This document shows, in pieces, positions 28,613 to 37,164 of a stretch of 64,000 nucleotides of DNA (positions within the stretch are counted from its first letter, which is position 1; each line of letters starts with the position of its first letter). The stretch is from Acetobacter oeni (GTDB lineage: Bacteria > Pseudomonadota > Alphaproteobacteria > Acetobacterales > Acetobacteraceae), in contig NZ_WOTA01000004.1 of NCBI RefSeq assembly GCF_011516825.1, positions 1 through 64,000 of the forward strand. Direction: 5' to 3'. Position numbers and translations under genes: made by a program. The notes under the pieces were generated by a model, which had not been told where the DNA came from, made no database searches, and saw only the letters and a list, made by a program, of their open reading frames with translations.

Positions 28613-29605
28613 TCAGCGCTTAGGCTTTGCGAGCGGGTCCACATTGAAGCAGCGCTGGTAGTATTCCGCGACCATCGCGCGCTCGGCTTCGTCACATTTG
28701 TTGAGGAAGGTAACGCGGAAAGCGAAAGCAATATCGTGGAAGATACGGTCGTTCTCGGCCCAGGCAATCACGGTGCGCGGGGACATGACAGTCGAGATGT
28801 CGCCAGCCATGAAGCCGGAGCGGGTAAGGCCAGCCAGCGCGACCATGTTATCGATCGTCTGTTTTGCCTTTTTATCGTCCGGCGCGATGCCGAGTTTCGA
28901 CTGAACAATGGCGACCTCCTGCTGGTGAGGCAGGTAGTTCAGCGACGTAACGATATTCCAGCGGTCCATCTGGCCCTGATTGATCTGCTGGGTGCCATGA
29001 TAAAGACCGGTCGTGTCACCAAGACCCACAGTGTTGGCCGTGGCAAAGAGGCGAAAAAACGGGTTGGGACGAATCACGCGGTTCTGATCGAGCAGCGTGA
29101 GATTGCCGTCGACCTCCAGCACGCGCTGGATGACGAACATCACGTCCGGACGTCCGGCATCGTATTCATCGAAGACGAGGGCACAGGGATGCTGAAGACA
29201 CCAGGGCAGCAGACCTTCGCGGAATTCGGTGACCTGCTGACCATCTTTCAGAACGATGGCGTCCTTGCCGATCAGATCGATGCGCGAGATGTGGCTGTCG
29301 AGATTGATGCGGACACAGGGCCAGTTCAGCCGGGCCGAGATCTGCTCGACATGCGAGGATTTACCCGTGCCGTGGAAGCCCTGGACAAGAACGCGGCGGT
29401 TGAAGGCGAACCCGGCAAGAACGGCCAGGGTCGTGTCATGGTCGAATACGTAGGACGTATCAATTTCCGGCACGTGCTCCGTGCGGATCGAAAAGGCCGG
29501 AACTTTCATATCCGTGTCGATGCCGAAGACGTCGCGGGCGGAGACTTCGAGATCCGGGACCGAGATGGCGGATGTGGGGACCAGTTCGTCGCTCGCTTCG
29601 TTCAT
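28613..29605 (-). CDS. cobS: Aerobic cobaltochelatase AAA+ subunit CobS
   Basis: A 330-residue MoxR-like AAA+ ATPase that powers cobalt insertion together with CobT and CobN. It begins MNEASDEL at 29605 (an ATG five codons earlier is possible). The CobS N-terminal [16 protein letters not shown] segment is followed by Walker [10 protein letters not shown], Walker [15 protein letters not shown], and [22 protein letters not shown]. The order dnaJ-like, cobS, cobT on one strand is widespread in Alphaproteobacteria. Nothing unusual is seen in the protein. Confidence 0.95.
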   Translation of the reverse strand: MNEASDELVPTSAISVPDLEVSARDVFGIDTDMKVPAFSIRTEHVPEIDTSYVFDHDTTLAVLAGFAFNRRVLVQGFHGTGKSSHVEQISARLNWPCVRINLDSHISRIDLIGKDAIVLKDGQQVTEFREGLLPWCLQHPCALVFDEYDAGRPDVMFVIQRVLEVDGNLTLLDQNRVIRPNPFFRLFATANTVGLGDTTGLYHGTQQINQGQMDRWNIVTSLNYLPHQQEVAIVQSKLGIAPDDKKAKQTIDNMVALAGLTRSGFMAGDISTVMSPRTVIAWAENDRIFHDIAFAFRVTFLNKCDEAERAMVAEYYQRCFNVDPLAKPKR

Positions 29606-29645
29606 GATGAATCCGTTCATTGTGTTGCGGCAGAGCCTGCCACGA

Positions 29646-30251
29646 TCAGGCAGATTTTTCGAGACCGCCGTCGCTGTTCGATGCGAAATGGGCACGCAGG
29701 GTCGAGTAGGCCACATTGATGACCTTCAGTTTCTCTTCTGCATCCCGGTCGCCATGATTAATATCCGGGTGATGCTTTCTCGCGAGGCTTTTATAACGCG
29801 CCTTTATCTCGTCGAATGACACGGGCCATTTCAGCCCCATCGTGCTGAGCGGCTCGCGCAGGGGCTCCGGCGTCTTCGGCTCGCGCGCCTTGCGATGACG
29901 TCTCGCCCGGTCAGCGCGGGAAGCGTTGAGCACATCCAGCGGGTCCAGAATGTCTTCCTCGCTGAACGGCTGACGACCGATATGGCCGACTTTCCAGGAC
30001 GGCCGGTCCCAGGAAACGTCGGAGCGCAGCTGGGCCTCGATCTGGATCGCGCTCATCCCTTTATAATAATCCCAGCGGGAATTGTACTCCCGGACATGAT
30101 CCAGGCAGAACCAGAAATATTCGTTCAGCGTCGTACGTGACCGGGGGGCGCGATAACCGGCTTCTTCATCACAGCCGGGCGCGTCACAGCACTGCCGTGG
30201 CGCATCCGGATCGGGATCAAAGGCCCGATGGCGTGTGTTTCGTCTCCTCAT
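29646..30251 (-). CDS. DnaJ-domain protein with N-terminal Cys motif
   Basis: A 201-residue protein. The J domain is at the C-terminus (about 130-190), with the HPD motif in [19 protein letters not shown]. The N-terminal half has a CCDAPGC / [10 protein letters not shown] arrangement that could bind one zinc, followed by [19 protein letters not shown], which is conserved in the alphaproteobacterial relatives next to cobS. ATG 30251 is chosen because the frame above it translates to non-protein-like sequence. It presumably helps an Hsp70, and its constant linkage to cobS suggests a role near cobaltochelatase, which is inference. It is divergent from bolA. Confidence 0.87.
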   Translation of the reverse strand: MRRRNTRHRAFDPDPDAPRQCCDAPGCDEEAGYRAPRSRTTLNEYFWFCLDHVREYNSRWDYYKGMSAIQIEAQLRSDVSWDRPSWKVGHIGRQPFSEEDILDPLDVLNASRADRARRHRKAREPKTPEPLREPLSTMGLKWPVSFDEIKARYKSLARKHHPDINHGDRDAEEKLKVINVAYSTLRAHFASNSDGGLEKSA

Positions 30252-30340
30252 GCGACCTGTTATGTGTGCCCCTGCGGGCGCTGCGCAAGAGGGATTTCGG
30301 TGTAGCTGACCCGGAAAACGATCTGAGAGGACGGCGTGTA

Positions 30341-30652
30341 ATGGCATCAGAGGCAACAGGACCACGTGCGCAGCGCGTCAGGAAACTGCTTGAGGAGAAG
30401 CTGTCTCCCGTAACGCTGGAGATCGTGGATGAGAGCGATCGCCACGCCGGTCATGTCGGTCGCCCGCGTGGACCGCAAGAGGGAATTGCCGAGACTCATT
30501 TCCGGTTGGCGATTGTGAGCGAAGCGTTCGACGGGGTGTCGCGGGTCGCGCGCTCGCGCAGAGTGCATGCCCTTCTGGAGCCGGAATTCGCTGACGGCCT
30601 GCACGCACTTGCGCTCTCACTTCGCACGCCAGCCGAGACAGCCGCCCGATGA
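30341..30652 (+). CDS. bolA: BolA-family protein
   Basis: A 103-residue protein. The BolA fold is seen in LLEEKLSPVTLEIVDESDRHAGH, then a short loop, ETHFRLAIVSEAFDGVSRVARSRRVHALL, and a final Ala-rich helix. The conserved His residues typical of Fe-S cluster sharing with monothiol glutaredoxins are kept. GAGG ten bases upstream of ATG 30341 sets the start. Its stop overlaps the start of the LolA-like gene (ATGA). Its position divergent from the DnaJ-like/cobS/cobT set recurs in Alphaproteobacteria. Confidence 0.9.
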   Translation: MASEATGPRAQRVRKLLEEKLSPVTLEIVDESDRHAGHVGRPRGPQEGIAETHFRLAIVSEAFDGVSRVARSRRVHALLEPEFADGLHALALSLRTPAETAAR

Positions 30653-31221
30653 GACCCGGCCTGTCCCGGCGGACGATGCTTCTGGCCGGACTGGCCCTGG
30701 CCGCCTGCGCGCAGTCGGGCACGGCAATACTCTCGGGCGGCGATCAGCACGATATTGCCCGGGTTGAAGCCTATTTCAACAATCTGACATCGTTGCGGCT
30801 TCTGTTTGAGCAGACTTTTATTGATGGAGGGCACGGTTCGGGGGTGATGAGCTACGCTCCGGGCAGCTTCCGGCTGGATTATTCCGTACCGCGTGGAATG
30901 ACACTCGTGGCCGGAGACGGGCACCTGGTGCTGAGCAACCCTCAGACCGGCGCTGTCACGCGGATGGGACTGTCGCACACGCCTCTGGGGCTCCTTCTGG
31001 CGCGACCGGTCAGGCTCAGCGGTCCGGTGACAGTCACCTCGGTCAGGCGCTCTCCGGGCGTTCTGCAGATGTCGATGGCCAAAACGGACCGAATGTCGGA
31101 TGGCCTGCTAACACTTCAGTTCGCCGATACGGGCGAAACGCTGACACTCTCCGGAATCGTGCTGGTCGATGACCGGCAGCATGTCACGACGTTACAGATC
31201 AGGGGCGCCGCATCGCCGTAG
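30649..31221 (+). CDS. LolA-like protein with a lipobox
   Basis: A 190-residue exported protein whose LolA-type half-barrel is suggested by YFNNLTSLRLLFEQTF, GVMSYAPGSFRLDYSVPRGMTLVAGDGHLV and a C-terminal TLSGIVLVDD. LolA carries lipoproteins across the periplasm. Here the signal peptide ends LALAACAQSG, a plausible lipobox with Cys at about residue 20, so it may itself be membrane anchored. It overlaps bolA by four bases and should be translationally coupled to it. No LolB gene is nearby. Function beyond the fold is inference. Confidence 0.78.
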   Translation: MRPGLSRRTMLLAGLALAACAQSGTAILSGGDQHDIARVEAYFNNLTSLRLLFEQTFIDGGHGSGVMSYAPGSFRLDYSVPRGMTLVAGDGHLVLSNPQTGAVTRMGLSHTPLGLLLARPVRLSGPVTVTSVRRSPGVLQMSMAKTDRMSDGLLTLQFADTGETLTLSGIVLVDDRQHVTTLQIRGAASP

Positions 31222-31320
31222 CCGGATGAGAACAAACCGGCCATCGCTGGAATGGCATCCCATCGTCCGACTGTCAGGATAATTACGACAGAAACTATAT
31301 TTTTCAGGTAAAGAAAAATC

Positions 31321-31397
31321 TGGCGCGCCCTAATGGATTCGAACCATTGACCCACAGCTTAGAAGGCTGTTGCTCTATCCAACTGAGCTAAGGGCGC
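31321..31397 (-). tRNA. tRNA-Arg (TCT anticodon)
   Basis: A complete 77-base cloverleaf including an encoded CCA end. The acceptor stem GCGCCCT/AGGGCGC, the D arm GCTC..GAGC, the anticodon stem ACAGC/GCTGT with loop CTTCTAA (anticodon TCT) and the T arm AATGG-TTCGAAT-CCATT all pair fully. It lies between the LolA-like gene and the NDUFS4-type gene. Confidence 0.96.
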
Positions 31398-31485
31398 GCA
31401 GCGGAGCACTTCGGCTCGTGCCTGGGTTTTATCGGAGGTTCTTCCTGGAAAAACAAGGGGCTTATACAGCCCGGAACCTGAAGAT

Positions 31486-31797
31486 TCAGTGCGTCCAGTT
31501 CTCGACACGATTAGCCGCGAAATTATCCGCGTAAACTTTTGGCTTGCGTGTATGAGCCGGGGCAGGCTGCTCAAGATTATACGCGATAGCATGTTTCCTG
31601 GCATACGCCACCGCAGCATCGCTGCTCTCGAAACGAAGACGAACCTGCGACTGCGTATCTCTGCTGCTGCCCGTCCAGCCCATCAGCGGATCAGGGTGAC
31701 GCTGAGCGGACTGACCGTAATCAAGAACCCAGGTATGAGTGCCGTGAAAACCCGACTGGCCGGCAGCCTTGGGCTGCCTGTAGATCCGTGTCGTCAT
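31486..31797 (-). CDS. NDUFS4-type complex I accessory subunit
   Basis: A 103-residue protein. The sequence TRIYRQPKAAGQSG near the start, GWTGSSRDTQSQVRLRFESSDAAVAYARKHAIAY in the middle and the C-terminal KVYADNFAANRVENWTH are the landmarks of the alphaproteobacterial homologue of mitochondrial NDUFS4/AQDQ, a peripheral subunit of NADH:quinone oxidoreductase. GGAGAGGG stands before ATG 31797. It lies only 39 bases downstream of tRNA-Pro on the same strand, so both are probably read from one promoter. No nuo gene is in the window. Confidence 0.9.
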   Translation of the reverse strand: MTTRIYRQPKAAGQSGFHGTHTWVLDYGQSAQRHPDPLMGWTGSSRDTQSQVRLRFESSDAAVAYARKHAIAYNLEQPAPAHTRKPKVYADNFAANRVENWTH

Positions 31798-31836
31798 GCT
31801 TGCCCTCTCCGGTGCAGTCACGTCATCGTATCGAAA

Positions 31837-31913
31837 TGGTCGGGGCGACAGGATTCGAACTTGCGACATCCTGCTCCCAAAGCAGGCGCTCTACCAGGCT
31901 GAGCTACGCCCCG
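31837..31913 (-). tRNA. tRNA-Pro (TGG anticodon) with an A-C mismatch in the T stem
   Basis: A 77-base cloverleaf including encoded CCA. Acceptor CGGGGCG/CGCCCCG, D arm, and anticodon stem CCTGC/GCAGG with loop TTTGGGA (anticodon TGG) pair fully. The T arm reads GCAAG-TTCGAAT-CCTGT: four positions pair (one as G-U) but the fourth pair of the stem (about 52-62) is A opposite C, where GCAGG would be fully paired. It is probably functional, since everything else is perfect. Confidence 0.94.
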
Positions 31914-31927
31914 ACACAGGGCGGTGT

Positions 31928-32866
31928 TTAAGTATCTCGCCGGCTGCTGGCAAGTCCCAATTCGTTGATCGCGTTACGAAGATTATCGCTGTTGCGGGAA
32001 AGTGCAGCCAGCGCCTCATCTCTGTCCGTTCCGCGCGCGATAAGAACAGCCGGTTTAACGTGCCCGTCCGTCTGCTCCAGAGCGATTCGGGCCGTCGCTT
32101 CAGGGCAGGCGGCAAGCCCCATCACCATCCGGACAGCCCGGCGGCGCAGTTTCGCGTTCCGACTGCGCATATCGACCATCTGAGCACGATAAACGCGTCC
32201 GAGACCGGTCATCAGGGTCGTGGAGAGCAGATTCAGAACGATTTTCTGGGCGGTTCCGGCCTTCATGCGTGTCGAACCGGCGATCGGCTCGGCACCGGTG
32301 CCAACGAAGACCGGACACGCCGCACCCAGAAGCAACGGTGTCTCAGGTACGTTCGCAATGCCGATGGTCAGAGCCCCCGCGCTGCGGGCCGCTTCGACAG
32401 CAGCAACAGTGTAAGGGGTGCGGCCACTGGCGGCGACGCCGACAAGAACATCATCAGGTCCGATAGCGGCCTCCCGCACAGCAGCACGGGCGGCGACCTC
32501 ATCGTCTTCCGCGTTTTCCACGGCATTCAGAAGTGCGCCCGGTCCCCCCGCAATCAGGAGCAGCAACCGTTCCGGTGGCCAGTTATAAGTCGGCTCAAGC
32601 TCCGCACCATCCTGCGCCGCGAGCCGTCCTGAGCTTCCGGCCCCGGCATAGATCAGCCGTCCTCCATTGCGAAGACAGGGCAGGGCGGCTTCCGCCGCGA
32701 CAGAGAGGGCAGGGAGGGCTGAGGAGACGATTGCGGCAGCCGCAAGCTGGGATTGCCACAGAGCACCGAGTTGCGTGGAAACCGGCCAGGTATCGAAAGC
32801 ATCGAAAGCGGGATCGGCACCTTCGGTGGCCGGTAAAGGCTGGCCAGACTGAGCAACACCGGACAT
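31928..32866 (-). CDS. murQ: N-acetylmuramic acid 6-phosphate etherase
   Basis: A 312-residue cytosolic SIS-domain lyase that removes lactate from MurNAc-6-phosphate to give GlcNAc-6-P in cell-wall recycling. Family landmarks: TEGADPAFDAFDTWP near the start, GRLIYAGAGSSGRLAAQDGAEL, AGGPGAL, VENAEDDE with the catalytic Glu, VGVAASGRTPY and GSTRMKAGTAQKIVLNLLST. It lies four bases downstream of gpt, so the two are probably an operon. The usual AnmK/AmgK partner is not adjacent. Confidence 0.95.
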   Translation of the reverse strand: MSGVAQSGQPLPATEGADPAFDAFDTWPVSTQLGALWQSQLAAAAIVSSALPALSVAAEAALPCLRNGGRLIYAGAGSSGRLAAQDGAELEPTYNWPPERLLLLIAGGPGALLNAVENAEDDEVAARAAVREAAIGPDDVLVGVAASGRTPYTVAAVEAARSAGALTIGIANVPETPLLLGAACPVFVGTGAEPIAGSTRMKAGTAQKIVLNLLSTTLMTGLGRVYRAQMVDMRSRNAKLRRRAVRMVMGLAACPEATARIALEQTDGHVKPAVLIARGTDRDEALAALSRNSDNLRNAINELGLASSRRDT

Positions 32867-32869
32867 GAT

Positions 32870-33364
32870 TTACGCAGTCGGTGCCGGCTTGCGGGCGAGC
32901 GGCGGCACGAAGAGCGGCGCGGTATCCCACGGAAACAGAACCCAGGTGTCCTGCGGTACCTCGACCACGAACAGATCCGTAAGAGGCTTGCCGCTGGGCT
33001 TGGCATAGAGGCACGCAAAAACCGCTTTCGGCAGGCGCTTGCGAACAGCCTGCGCGGTCACACCGGAATCGACCAGATCGTCGATAACCAGGAATCCGTC
33101 TCCGTCTCCCGCAGCGACCGGGTCTTTGATGATCCGTGGCTCTCCGCGTTCTTCCTCGTTCTGATAGGTAACGACGGAAATACTTTCGATCAGCCGGCAG
33201 TCCAGTTCGCGGGCAATGATGGCAGCAGGAATCAGGCCCCCGCGCGATACGGCAACGATCCCCCTGAATGGCCCGCGTGACATCAGTGTTTCCGACAGAA
33301 GCCGGGCATCGCGATGGAGCTGGTCCCATGTCACGGTTGCGTAATTGGTTGCCATCTTTGCCAT
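32870..33364 (-). CDS. gpt: Xanthine/guanine phosphoribosyltransferase
   Basis: A 164-residue salvage enzyme that makes XMP or GMP from PRPP. FRGIVAVSRGGLIPAAIIAREL binds the base side, and the PRPP motif is FLVIDDLVDSGVTA; the C-terminal DTWVLFPWD is typical of Gpt. Length is usual. The ATG at 33364 or the Met three codons later could start the protein. It precedes murQ with a four-base gap. Confidence 0.93.
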   Translation of the reverse strand: MAKMATNYATVTWDQLHRDARLLSETLMSRGPFRGIVAVSRGGLIPAAIIARELDCRLIESISVVTYQNEEERGEPRIIKDPVAAGDGDGFLVIDDLVDSGVTAQAVRKRLPKAVFACLYAKPSGKPLTDLFVVEVPQDTWVLFPWDTAPLFVPPLARKPAPTA

Positions 33365-33517
33365 AGCCTTTCAGTGGTCCCGGAACGCGCCGCGTCGCCA
33401 CCGGGAGGCGGTTGGGACGAGCGTTAAAGGCTGGTATTGCCCGTGCGCCGGGTCATTTGCAACGCGGATCATTATCAGCCCCGTGCCAGAGCGCGCGCGG
33501 CCTGCTAGAGACGCTGC

Positions 33518-34753
33518 ATGTCTGAGCAAACCATGACCGATACAGCCCTGCTTCGTCAGCCGGGACTGCTGGCCTGTCTCGTCGGGCGCAATGTCGCCGC
33601 CTTCTCATCCCAGGTGCAGTCCGTGGCGGTCGGCTGGCAGATCTACGCACTGACACACAGTGCCGCCGCCCTGGGATTCGTCGGCCTGATGCAGTTCCTG
33701 CCCATGTTCGCTCTGATCTTTCCCGCCGGACACGCAGCGGATCAGTTCAACAGACGCCGGATCGTGATGATCTGTCAGATCGTTGAAACCTGCTCGGCCG
33801 CCATCATGGCGATCCTCTCTTTTGAACACGTCCTCGGACCCTGGGGCATTTACGCAATGGTGATGCTGTTCGGAGCCTGTCGCGCATTTGAAATGCCGGC
33901 GCAGCAGACATTTTTGCCTTCCCTGGTCCCCGCGTCACTGTTTCCGAAAGCATCGGCGCTGTCATCCTCGCTGTTCCAGGTGGCCTCCATAGCCGGCCCG
34001 TCTCTTGGCGGCGTGCTCTACGGGCTGGGCGCGGATACCTGTTACGCACTCTGCGCCATCGGATTCGGTGTCTCGGCCGTGGCGACAGGTGTCATGCGGC
34101 TGCAATTCACAGTGCGCCCCCGGCAGCCCGTGACACTGGAATCCGTTTTCGGCGGGATCGCTTTCCTTCGCGGTAAACCCGCCATGCTGGGTGCGATCTC
34201 TCTGGATCTGTTCGCCGTGCTGCTGGGCGGCGCGACCGCGCTGCTGCCGTTGTATGCGGACACTATCCTGCATGCGGGATCGACCGGCCTGGGCCTGCTC
34301 CGGGCCGGCCCGGCAGTCGGAGCCATGCTGATGGCGGGAATTCTCACCCGCTGGCCACTCAACCGTCATGCCGGGAGAATCATGTTTCTGAGCGTGGCGA
34401 TTTTCGGCGTGGCGACGATAGTCTTCGGGTTGTCCCGCTCAGTCGCGGTATCCGTGATCGCGCTGATGGTGCTCGGCGCCGCCGACGTGGTGAGCGTCAT
34501 GGTCCGTGGCGCCCTGGTTCAGCTGGGCACACCGGACGAAATGCGGGGCCGCGTCTCGGCGGTGAATATGCTGTTTATCGGCTCATCGAATCAGCTTGGT
34601 GAGTTTGAGAGCGGCATGGTGGCGAGTGCCATAGGGGCCGTTCCCGCCGTGGTGCTCGGTGGGATCGGCACCCTGATCGTTACGGTCCTCTGGATGCGTC
34701 TGTTTCCAGGGCTCCGTGACCTCGACAGACTGGATGAAATTACAAGTGACTGA
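33518..34753 (+). CDS. MFS exporter (EntS/DUF894-like)
   Basis: A 411-residue twelve-helix carrier. RNVAAFSSQVQSVAVGWQIYALTHSAAALGFVGL opens helix 1-2, followed by the loop AGHAADQFNRRRI, as in the EntS-like branch of drug and siderophore exporters. PSLVPASLFPKASALSSSLFQVASIAGPSLGGVLY is the typical helix 4-5 region. Substrate unknown. The start may be ATG 33518 or 33533. Its last codons overlap the start of the NUDIX gene by 20 bases. No siderophore biosynthesis gene is close. Confidence 0.87.
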   Translation: MSEQTMTDTALLRQPGLLACLVGRNVAAFSSQVQSVAVGWQIYALTHSAAALGFVGLMQFLPMFALIFPAGHAADQFNRRRIVMICQIVETCSAAIMAILSFEHVLGPWGIYAMVMLFGACRAFEMPAQQTFLPSLVPASLFPKASALSSSLFQVASIAGPSLGGVLYGLGADTCYALCAIGFGVSAVATGVMRLQFTVRPRQPVTLESVFGGIAFLRGKPAMLGAISLDLFAVLLGGATALLPLYADTILHAGSTGLGLLRAGPAVGAMLMAGILTRWPLNRHAGRIMFLSVAIFGVATIVFGLSRSVAVSVIALMVLGAADVVSVMVRGALVQLGTPDEMRGRVSAVNMLFIGSSNQLGEFESGMVASAIGAVPAVVLGGIGTLIVTVLWMRLFPGLRDLDRLDEITSD

Positions 34754-35192
34754 AACGATACCGGGTCCGCGCGGAGGTGTTCTCGCGGTCATGCAACGAG
34801 ACAGCGACCGGGCATTTCTGCTCGTCCGCAGGGCCAATCCGCCCGATGCGGGGCTCTGGGGATTCCCTGGCGGAAAGATCGAGCCAGGCGAGGAAATGCG
34901 GTGCGCGGCGGTGCGGGAACTGAAGGAAGAAACCGGGGTGGAAGCTAAGGGCGGCGACGTTCTTTCTGTGTTTGATTCCATCCATCGCGCCGAAAATGGC
35001 CAGCTGCTGTTCCACTATCTGATCGTCGCCGTGCGTTGCCGTCCGGTCGATCCGCTTCTGCCGCTGGCGGCGCGCGCCGGCGATGACGCGCTGGAAGTCG
35101 GCTGGTTCGACATCGCGGCAATACGCGCTCTGGGCAAGCGGGCCAGCGCCGGATTACTGCCTCTGGCCCTTCTGGCGGAGGAACGGATGTGA
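34734..35192 (+). CDS. NUDIX hydrolase
   Basis: A 152-residue protein with a clear Nudix box, GGKIEPGEEMRCAAVRELKEETGV, in which all metal-binding glutamates are present. The upstream GPRGGVLAVMQ and downstream HYLIVAV segments complete the fold. It resembles the ADP-ribose/dGTP-type hydrolases but the substrate cannot be assigned. ATG 34734 lies inside the last 20 bases of the preceding MFS gene, which suggests coupling; an ATG six codons earlier is possible. Confidence 0.88.
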   Translation: MKLQVTETIPGPRGGVLAVMQRDSDRAFLLVRRANPPDAGLWGFPGGKIEPGEEMRCAAVRELKEETGVEAKGGDVLSVFDSIHRAENGQLLFHYLIVAVRCRPVDPLLPLAARAGDDALEVGWFDIAAIRALGKRASAGLLPLALLAEERM

Positions 35193-35238
35193 CGGTCTTC
35201 TCCTTGCGCTTCCCGCCCGGCTTGTCTATCGCGCTGGC

Positions 35239-36183
35239 ATGAGCAGCAACGAACAACCGGCCCCGGAAACGGCTGAAAACACGATGGCGGACGTGTCTTC
35301 GCCTCGCAGGCCGCCGGTGCCCGATGAGCCGGAACTGCGATCCGAAATCGCCGCGCAGGGACCGGAGCCGGTTCTGGACCTGCGCCCCGAGAAAGGATTT
35401 GCTCACATCCGCCATGCGGCGCGGGATTTCCGCGATGGTTTCGCGCTGTTCAGGCTCGGCTGGACGCTGGGCTGGCTGGATATCAAACTCCGTTATCGCG
35501 GCTCCATGCTGGGACCGTTCTGGATGACAATTTCAACAGCGATTCTGGTCGGCTCGATGGGCGTGCTGTATGCGACGCTGTTCCACATCGAACTGCGGAT
35601 TTATCTGCCGTTCCTGTCATTTTCTCTGATTTTGTGGGCCTACCTCAACACCACAGTGTCCGATGGCTGCGCGACGTTCACCAGCTCTTCCGGCCTTATT
35701 CACGCCATGAGAATGCCGTTCAGCCTGCATGTGCTGCGCGTGACCGTGAGAAATTTCCTGACCTTCCTCCACAGTGTCGGCGTCATTGCGCTTGTCTTTA
35801 TTATTTTCCGCATCGCGCCTGTGCCAGACTGGCAAATCCCGGCCGGTCTCGTTTTGTGGGGAACAGATCTTTACGCCATCACCCTTCTGACCGGCGTGCT
35901 CGGCGCGAGGTTCCGGGACATGCCGCCAGTCACCGCGAGCATAATGCAAATCCTGTTTTTTGTGACGCCCGTGCTCTGGAAACCCGATCTGATTTACGCC
36001 GGGCGCCAGTATATGCTACTCGATCCGTGCTATCCCCTGATCGAGATCATCCGCGGCCCCTTCATGGGCCTGAGCGTAAGACCTTCCATCTGGCTCGTCG
36101 CGGTCCTTTACAGCATCGCACTCTGGATCGTTTCATTTTCGCTGTTTGCGCGGATGCGCGCGCGGCTGGCTTATTGGGTGTAA
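35239..36183 (+). CDS. ABC-2 type polysaccharide export permease (Wzm/KpsM-like)
   Basis: A 314-residue permease. Residues 1-75 are a hydrophilic Pro/Glu-rich extension, longer than in KpsM; ATG 35284 would shorten it by 15. The conserved IKLRYRGSMLGPFWMTISTAILVGSMGVLYATLF segment opens the first membrane helix, and six helices follow. The ending YPLIEIIRGPFMG is also typical. It forms the membrane channel for the ATPase encoded six bases downstream, exporting a capsule, O-antigen or similar glycan. No glycosyltransferase or chain-terminating gene is in the neighbourhood. Confidence 0.9.
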   Translation: MSSNEQPAPETAENTMADVSSPRRPPVPDEPELRSEIAAQGPEPVLDLRPEKGFAHIRHAARDFRDGFALFRLGWTLGWLDIKLRYRGSMLGPFWMTISTAILVGSMGVLYATLFHIELRIYLPFLSFSLILWAYLNTTVSDGCATFTSSSGLIHAMRMPFSLHVLRVTVRNFLTFLHSVGVIALVFIIFRIAPVPDWQIPAGLVLWGTDLYAITLLTGVLGARFRDMPPVTASIMQILFFVTPVLWKPDLIYAGRQYMLLDPCYPLIEIIRGPFMGLSVRPSIWLVAVLYSIALWIVSFSLFARMRARLAYWV

Positions 36184-36189
36184 GCGGGC

Positions 36190-36951
36190 ATGGCGAGCGT
36201 TGACGTTTCAGGTCTCACAATCTCTTTTCCGCTCTATCATGGCGATGCGCGAAGTCTGAAGAAGACGCTCGGCGGCGCTCTGAACCGGCGTGCCCTATCC
36301 GGCAGATTCGCCCAGGACAACCGGCAGCGCGTGATGGTTCAGGCCCTTACGGATGTAAGTTTCTCACTGTGTCCGGGCGAACGGCTCGGGCTGGTCGGCC
36401 GGAACGGCGCCGGCAAAACAACTCTGCTTCGCGCGCTGGCGGGCATTTACGAGCCGGTCAAGGGCAGAGTGCTCCTTCGGGGACGGATCGGCAGTCTTCT
36501 CGACACATCGCTCGGCATGAATCCGGAATTATCCGGACGGGAAAACATCCGGCTGCGCTGCCTGTTTTCCGGCCTCTCGGAAAAAGCGATCGCCGAAGTC
36601 GAACAGGACGTCGAATCCTTCGCCGGCCTGGGTTCCTTCATGGATCTGCCCCTAAAAACATACAGTTCCGGTATGGCTGTCCGACTGGCATTCGGCCTCG
36701 CAACCGCGATCATGCCGCAGATTCTAATCATGGATGAATGGTTCATGGCCGGCGACGCCTCCTTCATCCAGAGAGCGGAACAGCGCATCGCCGGACTTGT
36801 GGAAGGCGCGGAAATTCTGATCGTCTCCAGCCACATGCCGGAAATCATTTCGCAATGGTGTACGCGGCTCATCTGGATGGAACAGGGCCGCGTGGTCATG
36901 GACGGACCAACCGAAGAAATCCTCCACGCGTATCTGAGCGCTGAGCAGTAA
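36190..36951 (+). CDS. ABC-type polysaccharide export ATPase (Wzt/KpsT-like)
   Basis: A 253-residue ATPase. Walker A is GRNGAGKTTLL, the signature is YSSGMAVRLAFGLA, and Walker B is ILIMDEWFMAGD, all in the form seen in Wzt/KpsT/TagH exporters. An insertion before Walker A (LGGALNRRALSGRFAQDNRQRVMVQAL) is normal for this subfamily. There is no C-terminal carbohydrate-binding domain like that of O9a Wzt, so chain length control would be elsewhere. It pairs with the permease immediately upstream. Confidence 0.92.
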   Translation: MASVDVSGLTISFPLYHGDARSLKKTLGGALNRRALSGRFAQDNRQRVMVQALTDVSFSLCPGERLGLVGRNGAGKTTLLRALAGIYEPVKGRVLLRGRIGSLLDTSLGMNPELSGRENIRLRCLFSGLSEKAIAEVEQDVESFAGLGSFMDLPLKTYSSGMAVRLAFGLATAIMPQILIMDEWFMAGDASFIQRAEQRIAGLVEGAEILIVSSHMPEIISQWCTRLIWMEQGRVVMDGPTEEILHAYLSAEQ

Positions 36952-36954
36952 CCC

Positions 36955-36986
36955 GATCCCGGGTCCGGTTTAGCCCGACCCGGATC
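36955..36986 (+). terminator. Bulged hairpin after the export ATPase gene
   Basis: GATCCCGGGTC (36955-36965) pairs with GACCCGGATC (36977-36986) with one bulged C. It begins four bases after the ATPase stop. No T-run follows, so it is a moderate terminator candidate. Confidence 0.45.
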
Positions 36987-37164
36987 AGACCATTACCGGA
37001 TCTTCTTCTTTCAGATGCCGCTGTTTTTCCCGGGCTTTGCCCTGAAACTCACCAAAGACCGTCAGCCTGTTGAAACCTGTTTTTATATAAACGGATCGGG
37101 GGGCAGGGGGCTGTTGTTCCCGCCGGCCATTCGGCCCGAACCTGCATCACTAAAGACTATTCTG

